A stretch of 64,000 nt of DNA from Thaumasiovibrio sp047250365 (GTDB taxonomy: Bacteria > Pseudomonadota > Gammaproteobacteria > Enterobacterales > Vibrionaceae), in contig NZ_JBLBVL010000001.1 in assembly GCF_047250365.1 (NCBI RefSeq), positions 62,001 to 126,000 on the forward strand, given 5' to 3'. The notes under the pieces were generated by a model. The model made no database searches. It was not told the DNA's origin and saw only the letters and a program-made list of their open reading frames with translations. The position numbers and the translations under genes were made by a program. How positions within the stretch are numbered: position 1 is the stretch's first letter; the number at the start of each line of letters is the position of its first letter. Shown here in pieces: positions 35,231-44,079 of this stretch.

Positions 35231-36265
35231 TTACACGGTTACACCTGCGTCTTCAAAGCTCGCCATATTATTGTAAAATTCAGCCGCAGCGTTAACCAAC
35301 GGATAAGCTAGAGCAGCGCCAGTTCCTTCGCCTAGCCTCATATTGAGTTCAAGCAATGGCTTAGCATTAAGGTAGCTAAGCACACTGTGATGGGCACTCT
35401 CTTCTGAACGATGGGCAAACAGTAAAACATCTCGCACATTAGGCTCTATGATGGTTGCCACATATGCCGCCACGGTGACAATAAAGCCATCGACTAAAAC
35501 AGGGACGCGTTGTTGCGATGCCCCAAGAAATCCTCCCACCATTTGGGTAATTTCAAAACCACCAACTTGACGCAGCAGTTCAAGTGGCTGATCTAAACAT
35601 AGTTGAACTCGCGACAACGCCTGTTCAATTAGCGAAACTTTCTTATTTAACTGAGCATCGTTAATACCCGTCCCTTTACCAACACAGTTGGCGACAGGCT
35701 CACCACTAAATGCTGCAAACAACGCCGCTGCACTACTGGTATTCCCAATCCCCATCTCTCCAAACATCAATAAATTACTGCCTGATGCTATCTTTTGTTG
35801 CACCAACTCACGCCCCAATGCTAATCCTTGATCAACTTGCGTTACGCTCATTGCTGCTTCATTTGCCAGATTTTTAGTAATACTACCCAAACGCTGTTTC
35901 ACAAAATCTGGAGAAGGGTGTTCAATGTCAGTTAAGATCCCAGTGTCAACGATGGTCAGAGGAATATTATTCGCACGGCAGAAACAGTTTATCGCCGCAC
36001 CTCCAGCCAAAAAATTCTGAACCATCTGAGTCGTCACCACACTTGGCGCTATACTCACTCCCTCTTCGGCAATACCATGATCGCCCGCAAACACCAGCAA
36101 TGCGGGTTTATCGACTGCAATCTTAGTGATACTTAGATCTGGGCTTAACAATGCGAGTTCCAGTGCCGTCTTTTCAAGAACGCCTAATGCACCGAGGGGT
36201 TTGGTTTTATTGTCAATGATATGTTGAATGCGTGCTGCTTTTTGCTCGAGGTTCATAATATCCAT
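35231..36265 (-). CDS. cobT: Nicotinate-nucleotide:dimethylbenzimidazole phosphoribosyltransferase CobT
   Basis: Canonical CobT blocks are clear: LVFAGDHGIAEEGVSIAPS, FGEMGIGNTSSAAALFAAFS, FEITQMVGGFLGAS and RLGEGTGAALAYPLVNAAAE with the catalytic Glu. It makes alpha-ribazole phosphate from the lower-ligand base. It is outside the riboswitch operon and has no riboswitch of its own that I can see. The start is uncertain: ATG at 36265 (MDIMNLEQKAARIQ) or 36256, while the frame begins at TTG 36298. Confidence 0.94.
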   Translation of the reverse strand: MDIMNLEQKAARIQHIIDNKTKPLGALGVLEKTALELALLSPDLSITKIAVDKPALLVFAGDHGIAEEGVSIAPSVVTTQMVQNFLAGGAAINCFCRANNIPLTIVDTGILTDIEHPSPDFVKQRLGSITKNLANEAAMSVTQVDQGLALGRELVQQKIASGSNLLMFGEMGIGNTSSAAALFAAFSGEPVANCVGKGTGINDAQLNKKVSLIEQALSRVQLCLDQPLELLRQVGGFEITQMVGGFLGASQQRVPVLVDGFIVTVAAYVATIIEPNVRDVLLFAHRSEESAHHSVLSYLNAKPLLELNMRLGEGTGAALAYPLVNAAAEFYNNMASFEDAGVTV

Positions 36266-36356
36266 ATTCGATGGCTGAGTTTGCGTACCTGCAAACAAGA
36301 GAAAGTAAGTTACAGACTACCGCCTTTCATCAATAAAAATCAATGACCAAACTTGA

Positions 36357-36500
36357 ATGCATTATTTTAGAGTATGCGGGGTGGATGCCTCGGATGCGCG
36401 GCGTCTGAAAGCGCTCGAAGACGACAATACCAAAGCACAAAAAGTCGACACCGTGCTTTATCTTGACAACGACATGATACCTAACGTGAAAACACCGTAT
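36357..36500 (+). pseudogene. IS3-family transposase OrfA remnant
   Basis: The translated stretch VCGVDASDARRLKALEDDNT matches the linker and leucine-zipper start of IS3-family OrfA proteins (DASDARRLKALEDEN.KLKK), after which VLYLDNDMI echoes MLDNAAL with frame disturbance. The HTH part before it and the remainder of the element are missing. It lies between cobT and maoP in a ~300-bp gap and marks an old insertion. Confidence 0.7.
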
Positions 36501-36605
36501 TCAACAAAAAAAATTTGTAGTCATCTCAAAAATTATTCGTTGGATTTATTTCCAATTAGCAAATAACTTTGCCCGGAGGTTAACCAGTTAGTTTTGAGGA
36601 TAAAG

Positions 36606-36968
36606 ATGGTTGAAAGTGATATTCGGGTCGGAGAGCGACGATTCCATGATAGCAAGGCATTTCCTCGCGGATTTGGCAAGTCTGGTGATTTTACTATCAT
36701 TGAGGACTATATCCTGACTTCATATGGTCAAACGTTGCAGGCTTTGGAAGAAGGAGATATCACTCCCGAAAATGCTGAAGAAAAGCATTTCATTAAGATT
36801 TTGCGCAATCCAGGTAAGGCAAAGTCAAAAATCGAACAAACGTGGTTGAAATACATTCAACTTGCCAGAGGACGGAAGAGCTTTCATACACTTAATAGCA
36901 GAAATAAGCATAACGAAGCTTTCGAACCAGACCCGATAGATTCAGAAGATTTAGAGGAAGAGTTTTAA
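36606..36968 (+). CDS. maoP: MaoP-like (DUF413) protein
   Basis: The signature ERRFHDSKAFPRGFGKSGDF and the later LARGRKSFHTLNS match DUF413/MaoP (YifE) proteins, which organise the Ori macrodomain with the maoS site in E. coli. The ATG at 36606 lies six bases after GAGGA and gives 120 residues; the frame also includes a TTG four codons earlier. The acidic tail DSEDLEEEF is usual for the family. It is transcribed alone, opposite to its neighbours. Confidence 0.85.
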   Translation: MVESDIRVGERRFHDSKAFPRGFGKSGDFTIIEDYILTSYGQTLQALEEGDITPENAEEKHFIKILRNPGKAKSKIEQTWLKYIQLARGRKSFHTLNSRNKHNEAFEPDPIDSEDLEEEF

Positions 36969-37036
36969 ATAACTTAAGCTTAGTCTATAAGTAGAAAGGA
37001 AATTATAGCTGGTTTCGATGTAAGGTTTATGCTCAA

Positions 37037-37065
37037 TAGCGGCCCCTCAGGGAGAGGCCAGCTAT
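37037..37065. terminator. Imperfect hairpin between maoP and the catabolic locus
   Basis: TAGCGGCCCCTC and GAGAGGCCAGCTA pair with one bulge and one mismatch around AGG. It could stop both maoP and the converging catabolic operon, but there is no strong T tract. Confidence 0.4.
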
Positions 37066-37143
37066 ACCTACTGCTTTATATGACTAAATAAAAAATAGAG
37101 CCGATATTTTTCGTTCAATGACTTATGCAACAAAGCCTACGAG

Positions 37144-38190
37144 TTACGTAACACTCGAAATAGCATAAGCCTCTTCCACACACTTCATGGTATTAATGAC
37201 ATCATTGACACTTGTAGGCAACTCGGCTATTTCACCTTCGCTAAAGCGTTGGTTATCTGCCATGGTGCCAATAAACGCTTCCGGAAACCAAGAGCCTTTC
37301 AATGGGATCGTATGCCAAACCGGTACCCCATCGTCTTCCAATGCGCAGTATTCAAACTCATCATTACATCCATCGGGGTAGTTCATTAGTAGCCCAAGTC
37401 GAGCAATAATAGCGCCTTTTGTCCCTTCCCACTTAATAAAGCTGTCTTGATTCTTCATACCAAATTCATGGTCGTGATTGGTATTGATTACCGCACGTAT
37501 CTGGTTTCCGTAATCTAGGATCATGCTGGTTCGTGTGGAGGACATCGGCTTAAGTGGATGGGCGACCGTCTTTGCAAGCACACGCTCAGGGTTACCTAAA
37601 AATGAGCGAATAAGATCGACGTAATGAACACTATGCTGCTGAATTTCCAAACGCGGATGATTTATCACATTCGGGAAGTACTCCCACGGTGTGTGTACGG
37701 TAACACGTACCTCCATATCGTAAACATCGCCAATCACGCCTTTGCTGATAAGGTCTCTCGCTGCCAAAACAAAAGGCGCGTACCTTAATTGGCAGTTTAT
37801 TGATGCCTTCAGTTGCTTACGATTGCACAGCGCCTGAATTTGCCGTGCCTGTTCATAGTTATCCCCCATCGGTTTCTGAATCAGCACACTGGCACCATCT
37901 GGTAACTGTTCAAGAACAGGAATGAACTGTGCTGGCATTAATGCAAGATCAAAAACGGCATTATCTGGGGCATTATCGACCAATTCCGCCACCGAGTCAT
38001 ACACCGCAGGGATATTAAACTGTTTAGCTAATGCTTCAGCTCTACCCACTGAACGGTTATAAATTGACACTACTTCAAACCCTGCCTGCTGATAAGCGGG
38101 TAAGTGAGCATCTTTTACAATTCCCCCAGCGCCGATAATACATATCGGCCGCTTTTTCTGCGGCAACGCTGGCAAGTAGTCAATCTTCAT
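37144..38190 (-). CDS. Gfo/Idh/MocA family oxidoreductase
   Basis: The N-terminal Rossmann segment PICIIGAGGIVKDAHLPAYQ, the VLIQKPMGDNYEQARQI block (family EKP motif, here QKP) and a C-terminal GFO_IDH_MocA alpha/beta domain define this 348-residue NAD(P)-dependent dehydrogenase. Members oxidise sugars, inositols or sugar acids. The Glu-to-Gln change in EKP leaves the catalytic lysine intact. It is the last gene of a unit with the alcohol dehydrogenase, SDR and solute-binding-like gene, four bases after the preceding stop. The substrate is unknown. Confidence 0.85.
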   Translation of the reverse strand: MKIDYLPALPQKKRPICIIGAGGIVKDAHLPAYQQAGFEVVSIYNRSVGRAEALAKQFNIPAVYDSVAELVDNAPDNAVFDLALMPAQFIPVLEQLPDGASVLIQKPMGDNYEQARQIQALCNRKQLKASINCQLRYAPFVLAARDLISKGVIGDVYDMEVRVTVHTPWEYFPNVINHPRLEIQQHSVHYVDLIRSFLGNPERVLAKTVAHPLKPMSSTRTSMILDYGNQIRAVINTNHDHEFGMKNQDSFIKWEGTKGAIIARLGLLMNYPDGCNDEFEYCALEDDGVPVWHTIPLKGSWFPEAFIGTMADNQRFSEGEIAELPTSVNDVINTMKCVEEAYAISSVT

Positions 38191-38193
38191 CTA

Positions 38194-39261
38194 CTACACT
38201 CCTTCGGAAATCAATTGAATCTTCATTGACTTGGTTCTGTCTTTCGCCTCTGCGAACGCTTGTTCTGCCTGCGACAGGTCATATTGGGCAGTCAGCATAG
38301 GTGAAACGTCTATCTGACCGCTAACGATCAGCCTTAGTGCCTTCTCAAATTCGCCACCAAATTGCATCGTCCCAAGAAAATTAATCTCTTTGAGCATTAT
38401 TAAATTGGCGTTTATATTAACCCCACCAGCAGGCAAGTTAGAGAGTAGCACTAACGTCCCTCCGCGCCTTACGCTATCAATGCCTGTATTTACTGCTGCC
38501 ACTGCGCCAGAAGCCTCAATAACAACATCAAATAGTCCTGACATTTCTATTGAATCGCTCAGACCTTGCGGATCACTCGCAACATTAATGACTTCATCAA
38601 TGCCCATTTTTTTAGCGATGGCGAGAGTATTGTCACATAAGTCCGTCATCGTAACTCGCGAAGCGCCTGCAATTTTCGCCGCTGCAGCCGCAAAAATACC
38701 AATTGGACCAGCACCGCTAACCAGCACGCGACGAGCCAACATCGGTCCTGCTCGCTCTATGGCATGCAACGAACAAGCTAGCGGCTCGACAAATGCCAGT
38801 TTACTTAAGTTCGTATCTGGTGATACCACCGTACATGCAGCAGCAGGAAACTCGAAATACTCACGGAAAAAACCGTGAATATGTGGCACTGTTGTGGCTG
38901 AGCCAGGGAAACGCTTACGCTCACATAAGTTGCGTTTACCATCAACACAAGGGCGGCAATGCCCGCAGGCAACAACAGGATTCACCGCCACTTTGTCGCC
39001 CAATTCAATGCCAATCACGCCAGCACCAACTTCGACAACAGTACCTGATGCTTCATGACCCAGTGTTAGCGGTGTTTGTACGCCAAACCCCGCGTTAGCG
39101 TAATCAGCAAAATAGTGCAAATCCGTACCGCAAATGCCCGCAGCACCGAGCTTGATACGCACTTCACCAGCACTCAAAGGGGCAGTTTCAAACTTAACTA
39201 CTGAGACATCTTTGGCGCCGTTAAGCAAAAGCGCTCTATATTGATTAGGTACCTGGGTCAT
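38194..39261 (-). CDS. Zinc-dependent medium-chain alcohol/polyol dehydrogenase
   Basis: The 355-residue protein has the catalytic zinc cysteine and histidine in AAGICGTDLHYFADY and TLGHEASGTVVEVGAGV, the structural-zinc cysteine cluster NPVVACGHCRPCVDGKRNLC, and the NAD fold VLVSGAGPIGIFAAAAAKIA. It resembles sorbitol, L-idonate and threonine dehydrogenases. It lies three bases after the SDR gene. It probably oxidises a secondary hydroxyl of the substrate or an intermediate. Confidence 0.85.
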   Translation of the reverse strand: MTQVPNQYRALLLNGAKDVSVVKFETAPLSAGEVRIKLGAAGICGTDLHYFADYANAGFGVQTPLTLGHEASGTVVEVGAGVIGIELGDKVAVNPVVACGHCRPCVDGKRNLCERKRFPGSATTVPHIHGFFREYFEFPAAACTVVSPDTNLSKLAFVEPLACSLHAIERAGPMLARRVLVSGAGPIGIFAAAAAKIAGASRVTMTDLCDNTLAIAKKMGIDEVINVASDPQGLSDSIEMSGLFDVVIEASGAVAAVNTGIDSVRRGGTLVLLSNLPAGGVNINANLIMLKEINFLGTMQFGGEFEKALRLIVSGQIDVSPMLTAQYDLSQAEQAFAEAKDRTKSMKIQLISEGV

Positions 39262-39263
39262 AA

Positions 39264-40019
39264 TTAAAATCCTACGCTGTAGCCGCCATCGATTGGCAAA
39301 AGCTGTCCATTAATATATTCACCTTGAGATGAGCACAAAAATACCGCGGCATTGGCAATATCTTCACCATGACCGAGTCTCGGCATGGGAATACGTCCAT
39401 TTATTTTCTCTGCTCGCGCCGGATCACCCGCTAACACTTTGCGCGTCATCTCTGTGTCGATAAAACCGGGACACAATGCATTACAACGAACGTTATAAGG
39501 GCCTAAGTCAACCGCGAGGCTGCGAGTCAAGCCAACTATCGCCGTCTTAGTCGTTACATACCCAGTTGCAGATGGCAGCGCCATCAACCCTCCCATTGAC
39601 GAAATATTGACGATGCTACCTTCCTTTCGCTTCATCATATTTTTTACCACTTCTCTGGTCATCATAAATACACCAGTAACATTGATATCATTAATATTCT
39701 GAAACTCTTCTAAGCTAACATCCCAGATAGGCTTTTTAAGATGTACGCCCGCGTTATTTACTAAACCAAAAATAGGACCCACTTCACTCTCTATGCGGCT
39801 AATAAGTGCTGGCGTCTTCTCGAATTCTTTCACATTCTGTTGATAGATATATACGCCTTCGCCACCCAACTGCTCCTTTGCGGTTAAAAGCGCATCTTGG
39901 TCAAGATCGGTGATAACTACCTTGGCGCCTGCCGATTTAAATGCCTGCGCCTGAGCGTACCCAAGGCCGCGCGCAGCGCCAGTGATCACAACAACTTTAT
40001 TTTCTAGTCCTGGATTCAT
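39264..40019 (-). CDS. Short-chain dehydrogenase/reductase
   Basis: Classical SDR with cofactor motif VVITGAARGLGYAQA, NNAG (VNNAGVHLKKP), catalytic Ser in NISSMGG, YxxxK in GYVTTKTAIVG, and a C-terminal ending INGQLLPIDGGYSVGF. An aspartate at the end of beta-2 (VVITDLDQDAL) suggests NAD. The ATG at 40019 follows AAGGAAATAAAC and yields 251 residues. Similar SDRs act as sugar or 2-keto-3-deoxy-sugar-acid dehydrogenases. Confidence 0.87.
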   Translation of the reverse strand: MNPGLENKVVVITGAARGLGYAQAQAFKSAGAKVVITDLDQDALLTAKEQLGGEGVYIYQQNVKEFEKTPALISRIESEVGPIFGLVNNAGVHLKKPIWDVSLEEFQNINDINVTGVFMMTREVVKNMMKRKEGSIVNISSMGGLMALPSATGYVTTKTAIVGLTRSLAVDLGPYNVRCNALCPGFIDTEMTRKVLAGDPARAEKINGRIPMPRLGHGEDIANAAVFLCSSQGEYINGQLLPIDGGYSVGF

Positions 40020-40029
40020 GTTTATTTCC

Positions 40030-41187
40030 TTATTCAAATTTTTGTGACGCTGGGTGAGTCAAACTATATTGATACAAGTACTCGAGTTGTTTGATGCATT
40101 TTTCCATCGACACTTTGCCCCGCAAGAACCCATTGACGACATCGCCACCATCATCCGCTAAGCCCATATAGCCATCGTATCTCGGTCGAATCCACGCTTG
40201 TTCAAGGGTTTGAATCGTCGATGTCATAAAGTTATTACATTGCTTATTTATCCTCGAATCCAACCATGCGGCTTTATGAGCAGGCTGTCCCCCCGATTCA
40301 AAGTAAAAGCCTTTCTGCACATCTTCTGAGGCAAGCCAGAAACTAAAGTCAATCGCTTGTTCCACGAACTCACTTTTACTTGAAACACAAATGCCAGTAC
40401 CACCAATTATCGACCCTTTCACATGGCTAGGGCTAAAGCTAGGGATATCATGGAACTCAATTAAATGATCGCGATAATTTGGTCTGCCATAATTGGTATA
40501 ACCAAACAGTAATGGACAATATACAAAATCGTTCTGCTGGCTCATAAGTTCAAATACTTGAATCGGGTTGTACTCTAAACAGAATTTAGGAACGTTATCT
40601 GCTAGCGCCTTCATTATTTCTAGACACGTCTGAGCGGTTTCTAATTTAACCAACTCCTGCTGACTCTGGGCGACAGGATCGCCTAAATTCGCGCATAGGG
40701 TAAAAAAGCTATCTATCGCATCAACTGGCTTCAACGGGCACAATACTGTGCCTTTTTTTGCCAACTCAATAACCTGATTCCAGTTAGTTGGTACCGGAGA
40801 GTCCATCAAATCTGGGCGCGAGCACGCGATCTGTGCAGCGGCATCAAGCGCTAAAGCCCACTGATGGTCATCATAAAAATAGCTAGCATGAGAAGGACCT
40901 AAACTATTACGTTTGAGTTGCTCTAACTCGCTATCTCGACCAACCGTATCAAGCTCAACCAAGCATTGCTTGCGAGTGATCTCGCCTACATGAGGGTGAT
41001 CTATGATCATCAAATCATATTCCGCCGCCATGAGATCAATAGGTCTGTCTGCAAATGCCTGCAATGAGCGACGATCCCAAGTAATCTCAACATCCGGGTG
41101 TAGTTGCTGATAGCGTTTTGCAGCCTCTTCAAGGGGGGCATAGCCTCTAGGGTGATCCCAAGTCATACCTTTAATTTTCTTAATCAC
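40030..41187 (-). CDS. Solute-binding-protein-like protein without signal peptide
   Basis: The protein resembles ABC transporter family-1 sugar-binding proteins: LEEAAKRYQQLHPDVEITWD near the start, MAAEYDLMIIDHPHVGEI, a central IIGGTGICVSSKSEFVEQAI and a C-terminal FLRGKVSMEKCIKQLEYLYQ. It starts at GTG 41187, five bases after GGAGG, giving MIKKIKGMTWDHPRGYAP, with no hydrophobic signal and no lipobox. It should therefore stay in the cytoplasm. It is the first gene of its unit, 19 bp after a copy of the TGGTAGTACCA operator. Its role may be ligand sensing or substrate sequestration, by inference. Confidence 0.75.
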   Translation of the reverse strand: MIKKIKGMTWDHPRGYAPLEEAAKRYQQLHPDVEITWDRRSLQAFADRPIDLMAAEYDLMIIDHPHVGEITRKQCLVELDTVGRDSELEQLKRNSLGPSHASYFYDDHQWALALDAAAQIACSRPDLMDSPVPTNWNQVIELAKKGTVLCPLKPVDAIDSFFTLCANLGDPVAQSQQELVKLETAQTCLEIMKALADNVPKFCLEYNPIQVFELMSQQNDFVYCPLLFGYTNYGRPNYRDHLIEFHDIPSFSPSHVKGSIIGGTGICVSSKSEFVEQAIDFSFWLASEDVQKGFYFESGGQPAHKAAWLDSRINKQCNNFMTSTIQTLEQAWIRPRYDGYMGLADDGGDVVNGFLRGKVSMEKCIKQLEYLYQYSLTHPASQKFE

Positions 41188-41205
41188 AATGCCTCCATGG
41201 TGTTG

Positions 41206-41216
41206 TGGTAGTACCA
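41206..41216. promoter_or_regulatory. Candidate GntR operator, copy 1
   Basis: TGGTAGTACCA, a perfect 5-bp inverted repeat around one base, 19 bp upstream of the solute-binding-like gene. The same 11 bp recur at 44435 and 48791. The form fits FadR-subfamily GntR operators. Confidence 0.65.
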
Positions 41217-41305
41217 ATTAAGGATTAACAATAACAGTGGTAACCATGTAAAGTTAACCGTCGCTGATTGCAAGCATCATCAATGCTCGTTTAAAACGTG
41301 TCAGT

Positions 41306-41752
41306 TCAAGACACTTTTTTATTCACCAGCAAGATATGATCTACAACCATCACTGTACTTCCATCCTGCTTAGTTACCTGTAATCGTTCAGTAACAAAGC
41401 CATATTCAGGCTTTTTAGGATGGTCCCGTTTTTCGAAAATAGTGACCGATACTGAGATGGTGTCGTTAATATGAACAGGAGTAGGAAAACGCAGTCGATC
41501 GTAACCATACGTCATCGCGACAGGGTTGATTAACGTCGCGGTCATTCCAACACCGACAGCGAATGTCAGGGTGCCGTGAGCAAGACGCTGCTCAAAAGGT
41601 TGAGTTTTACACCACTCTGCATCCATATGGTGGGGGAAAAAATCACCAGTCTGGCCTGCATGAAGTACAATATCCGATTCGGTAATAGTTCGTCCGAGCG
41701 TCGTTCTAACGTCACCAACGTTATAATCTTCGTAGTAAATTTCTTGAATCAT
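41306..41752 (-). CDS. MaoC-family (R)-hydratase/dehydratase
   Basis: The 148-residue hot-dog-fold protein has GRTITESDIVLHAGQTGDFF with PHHMDAEW, the hydratase motif region with catalytic Asp and His, and RLAHGTLTFAVGVGMTATL. MaoC proteins add water to enoyl-CoA thioesters or remove it. It is four bases after the first CoA-transferase gene, in one unit with both CoA-transferases and the mutarotase, so its substrate is probably the CoA ester they form. Confidence 0.85.
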   Translation of the reverse strand: MIQEIYYEDYNVGDVRTTLGRTITESDIVLHAGQTGDFFPHHMDAEWCKTQPFEQRLAHGTLTFAVGVGMTATLINPVAMTYGYDRLRFPTPVHINDTISVSVTIFEKRDHPKKPEYGFVTERLQVTKQDGSTVMVVDHILLVNKKVS

Positions 41753-41756
41753 ATTC

Positions 41757-42917
41757 CTACTCCTCTAGCCCAAATTCAGCATAAATTCTGGCGTTATCGG
41801 CACCAATGGTTGGTGAACCCTTTGAGTTTATAGTCACCTCACCGTCGATGCTTATCGGACAACGCGTCGTACGCATTTCTTCTTGCCCTTGTTGCACCAA
41901 CTGAAAGAAATCGAGCTGTTTAAATGCCTCTGTTGCAAATAGTTCAGGCCAATCTAGCACCGGAGAACACCAGATCTTGTTGGTGTTCAAAATATCCAAC
42001 CAGTGTTCACTCGACTCTTTAACCAATAAATTTTGCAAATGCGAAAAAATAAAAGTCTTTTCGGTGAACCACAGCCTTGAATCATCCATCAGGCGCAGTT
42101 CTTCCAGTCCTAGGATCTCTCCCAGTTTGTTCACCGCCGTATTGGCGATGGCAATGTAGCCATCTTGGGTCTGGTAGATACCATAAGGGGCGGCCATCAA
42201 TGCATGTGCGTTCGCGTTACTGCACCGCCTTGGTTTCTTCTCCCCACCATTGAGATAATTGGAAAAGACCTCAAACTGCAAATCCATCAAAGATTCGAGT
42301 AAGCTGACATCCACTTTTCCACCTAACCCGGTTTTGGCTCTTCTAACTAGCAAAGCGAGTATGCCCTGCACCAACTGATAGGAAGCACTAAGGTCTGCAA
42401 TGGCTAACCCAAAAGGCGTCGGTGGTTGTTCGCAACTGCTATTGAGCCATGTGAGACCTGAAATACTCTGTGCTAGTAAATCCTGTCCGGGCTTATTCTC
42501 AAGCTTTACATTGCCCATTCCATAGCCGCTAACAGACGCATAAATTAATTTAGAATTTAGTTGTTTTATTTCTTCGTAACCCAACCCAAGACGTTCAATA
42601 ACCCCTGGTCTGAAATTTTGAATCATAACGTCTGCTTGCTGGATGAGGACCTTGGCGTTTCTTAAGCCCTTGGCTGACTTAAGGTCGATGGAAATCCCTT
42701 CTTTGTTACGATTAATTGCATGAAAAATGGTACTGTCACCCGCAATTTTTTGTTTGGCCACATATAACTTACGGCAAATATCGCCTTGCTCTGGCTTCTC
42801 GACCTTAATAACGCGAGCGCCCAAGTCAGCGAGTCTCAGTGCCGCTGAAGGTCCGCTAAGAAATTGACTAAAGTCGAGAACAGTGAGGCCATCAAGCAAG
42901 CCAATTTGCTGGGTCAT
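41757..42917 (-). CDS. CaiB/BaiF (class III) CoA-transferase, paralogue A
   Basis: The 386-residue protein has the family N-terminus LTVLDFSQFLSGPSAALRLADLGA, VIKVEKPEQGD and the catalytic-Asp segment KPGQDLLAQSISGLTWL. Class III CoA-transferases move CoA between carboxylic acids. It overlaps the second paralogue by 4 bp. The two share many blocks but are clearly diverged, so they may form a heterodimer or act on different acids. Confidence 0.88.
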   Translation of the reverse strand: MTQQIGLLDGLTVLDFSQFLSGPSAALRLADLGARVIKVEKPEQGDICRKLYVAKQKIAGDSTIFHAINRNKEGISIDLKSAKGLRNAKVLIQQADVMIQNFRPGVIERLGLGYEEIKQLNSKLIYASVSGYGMGNVKLENKPGQDLLAQSISGLTWLNSSCEQPPTPFGLAIADLSASYQLVQGILALLVRRAKTGLGGKVDVSLLESLMDLQFEVFSNYLNGGEKKPRRCSNANAHALMAAPYGIYQTQDGYIAIANTAVNKLGEILGLEELRLMDDSRLWFTEKTFIFSHLQNLLVKESSEHWLDILNTNKIWCSPVLDWPELFATEAFKQLDFFQLVQQGQEEMRTTRCPISIDGEVTINSKGSPTIGADNARIYAEFGLEE

Positions 42918-44068
42918 AATTTGAACTCTTCCTCAATCGCTTGATTGTTCGCGCCTAACAGAGGACTAGATTTCGCACTATATAAGCGCTCTCCATCAAT
43001 ATTGATTGGGCAGCGCGTCGTATGAAACTCATGCCCATCCTCCCGACGCGTCGTTTGGGTAAATTCAAGTTGCTTAAAGCCGTCATGGGCTGACAGGCCA
43101 TCCCAGTCAAACACCTCTGCGCACCAGTAATCTGCCGGCTCTAGTCTATCCAACCAATGCTGTGTCGTATTGGTCGCTATGTGCTCAACCAACATAGCTT
43201 TAATCTCATCTCGGTGATCGAACCAATCATCTTGATTGGTATAACCCATCAATGAAGGGCAATCTAATAACTCGCCAAGCGTGACTACCGACCCCATAGC
43301 TAGGGCGAGGTAACCATCTTGGGTCGCATAAATCCCGTATGGTGCGCCTAGATAAGCATGAGCATTATTGATCGCGCTGCGTTTGGGTAACTGATTGCCA
43401 TCATTTAAATAGGTAGTGATAACCTCAAATTGAAAATCTAGCGTTGACTCAAGCAAACTCACTTCGACGAGGCTCCCCTCTCCTTTGGTCGCTACTTTGA
43501 ATAGCGCAGCCAATATCCCTTGAACCAAGTGGGCACCGGTTACCATATCAGAGACAGCCAATCCAAACGGCATTGGTGGTTGATCTGCATTGCCATTAAG
43601 ATGCACCAAACCACTGATTGATTGCGCCAGTAAATCTTGCCCTGGCTTCGACTTCCAAGGCCCTTCGTTGCCATAACCTGTTACACTGGCATAGACAATT
43701 TTCGGATTAATGTTTTTTACACAGCGATAGTCCAAACTAAGTTTTTCCATCACGCCTGGTCGAAAGTTTTGAATCATGATGTCCGCTTGAACAATGAGCT
43801 TCTTAACCTTGGCAAGGTCGTCAGGGTCTTTTAAATTTACCGCATAGCTCTCTTTATTGCGGTTAATCGTTTGAAAAACGCCGCTTTGCCCCCCTGACGT
43901 TAAATTTGATATCGTGAGCTGGCGACATAAATCGCCAACGCCTGAACGTTCTATTTTGATCACGCGAGCACCTAAATCGGCAAGCCTAAGTGCTGCCGAT
44001 GGTCCCGCAAGAAACTGCGCAAAATCGAGGACTAACATACCCTCAAGAGGTAGAGATTGCTGTGCCAT
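42914..44068 (-). CDS. CaiB/BaiF (class III) CoA-transferase, paralogue B
   Basis: This paralogue (384 residues) has MLVLDFAQFLAGPSAALRLA, KIERSGVGDLCRQL and KPGQDLLAQSISGLVHLNG with the conserved catalytic aspartate. It lies 11 bp after the mutarotase gene. Both copies keep active-site residues, so neither looks like a decayed duplicate. Confidence 0.88.
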   Translation of the reverse strand: MAQQSLPLEGMLVLDFAQFLAGPSAALRLADLGARVIKIERSGVGDLCRQLTISNLTSGGQSGVFQTINRNKESYAVNLKDPDDLAKVKKLIVQADIMIQNFRPGVMEKLSLDYRCVKNINPKIVYASVTGYGNEGPWKSKPGQDLLAQSISGLVHLNGNADQPPMPFGLAVSDMVTGAHLVQGILAALFKVATKGEGSLVEVSLLESTLDFQFEVITTYLNDGNQLPKRSAINNAHAYLGAPYGIYATQDGYLALAMGSVVTLGELLDCPSLMGYTNQDDWFDHRDEIKAMLVEHIATNTTQHWLDRLEPADYWCAEVFDWDGLSAHDGFKQLEFTQTTRREDGHEFHTTRCPINIDGERLYSAKSSPLLGANNQAIEEEFKL

Positions 44069-44079
44069 TTCCGTATTCC

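Noticed and set aside
36360..36566. Small open frame treated as an intact hypothetical gene
   Set aside because: Only the DASDARRLKALEDDN part is recognisable, as a transposase fragment, so it is better called a remnant.
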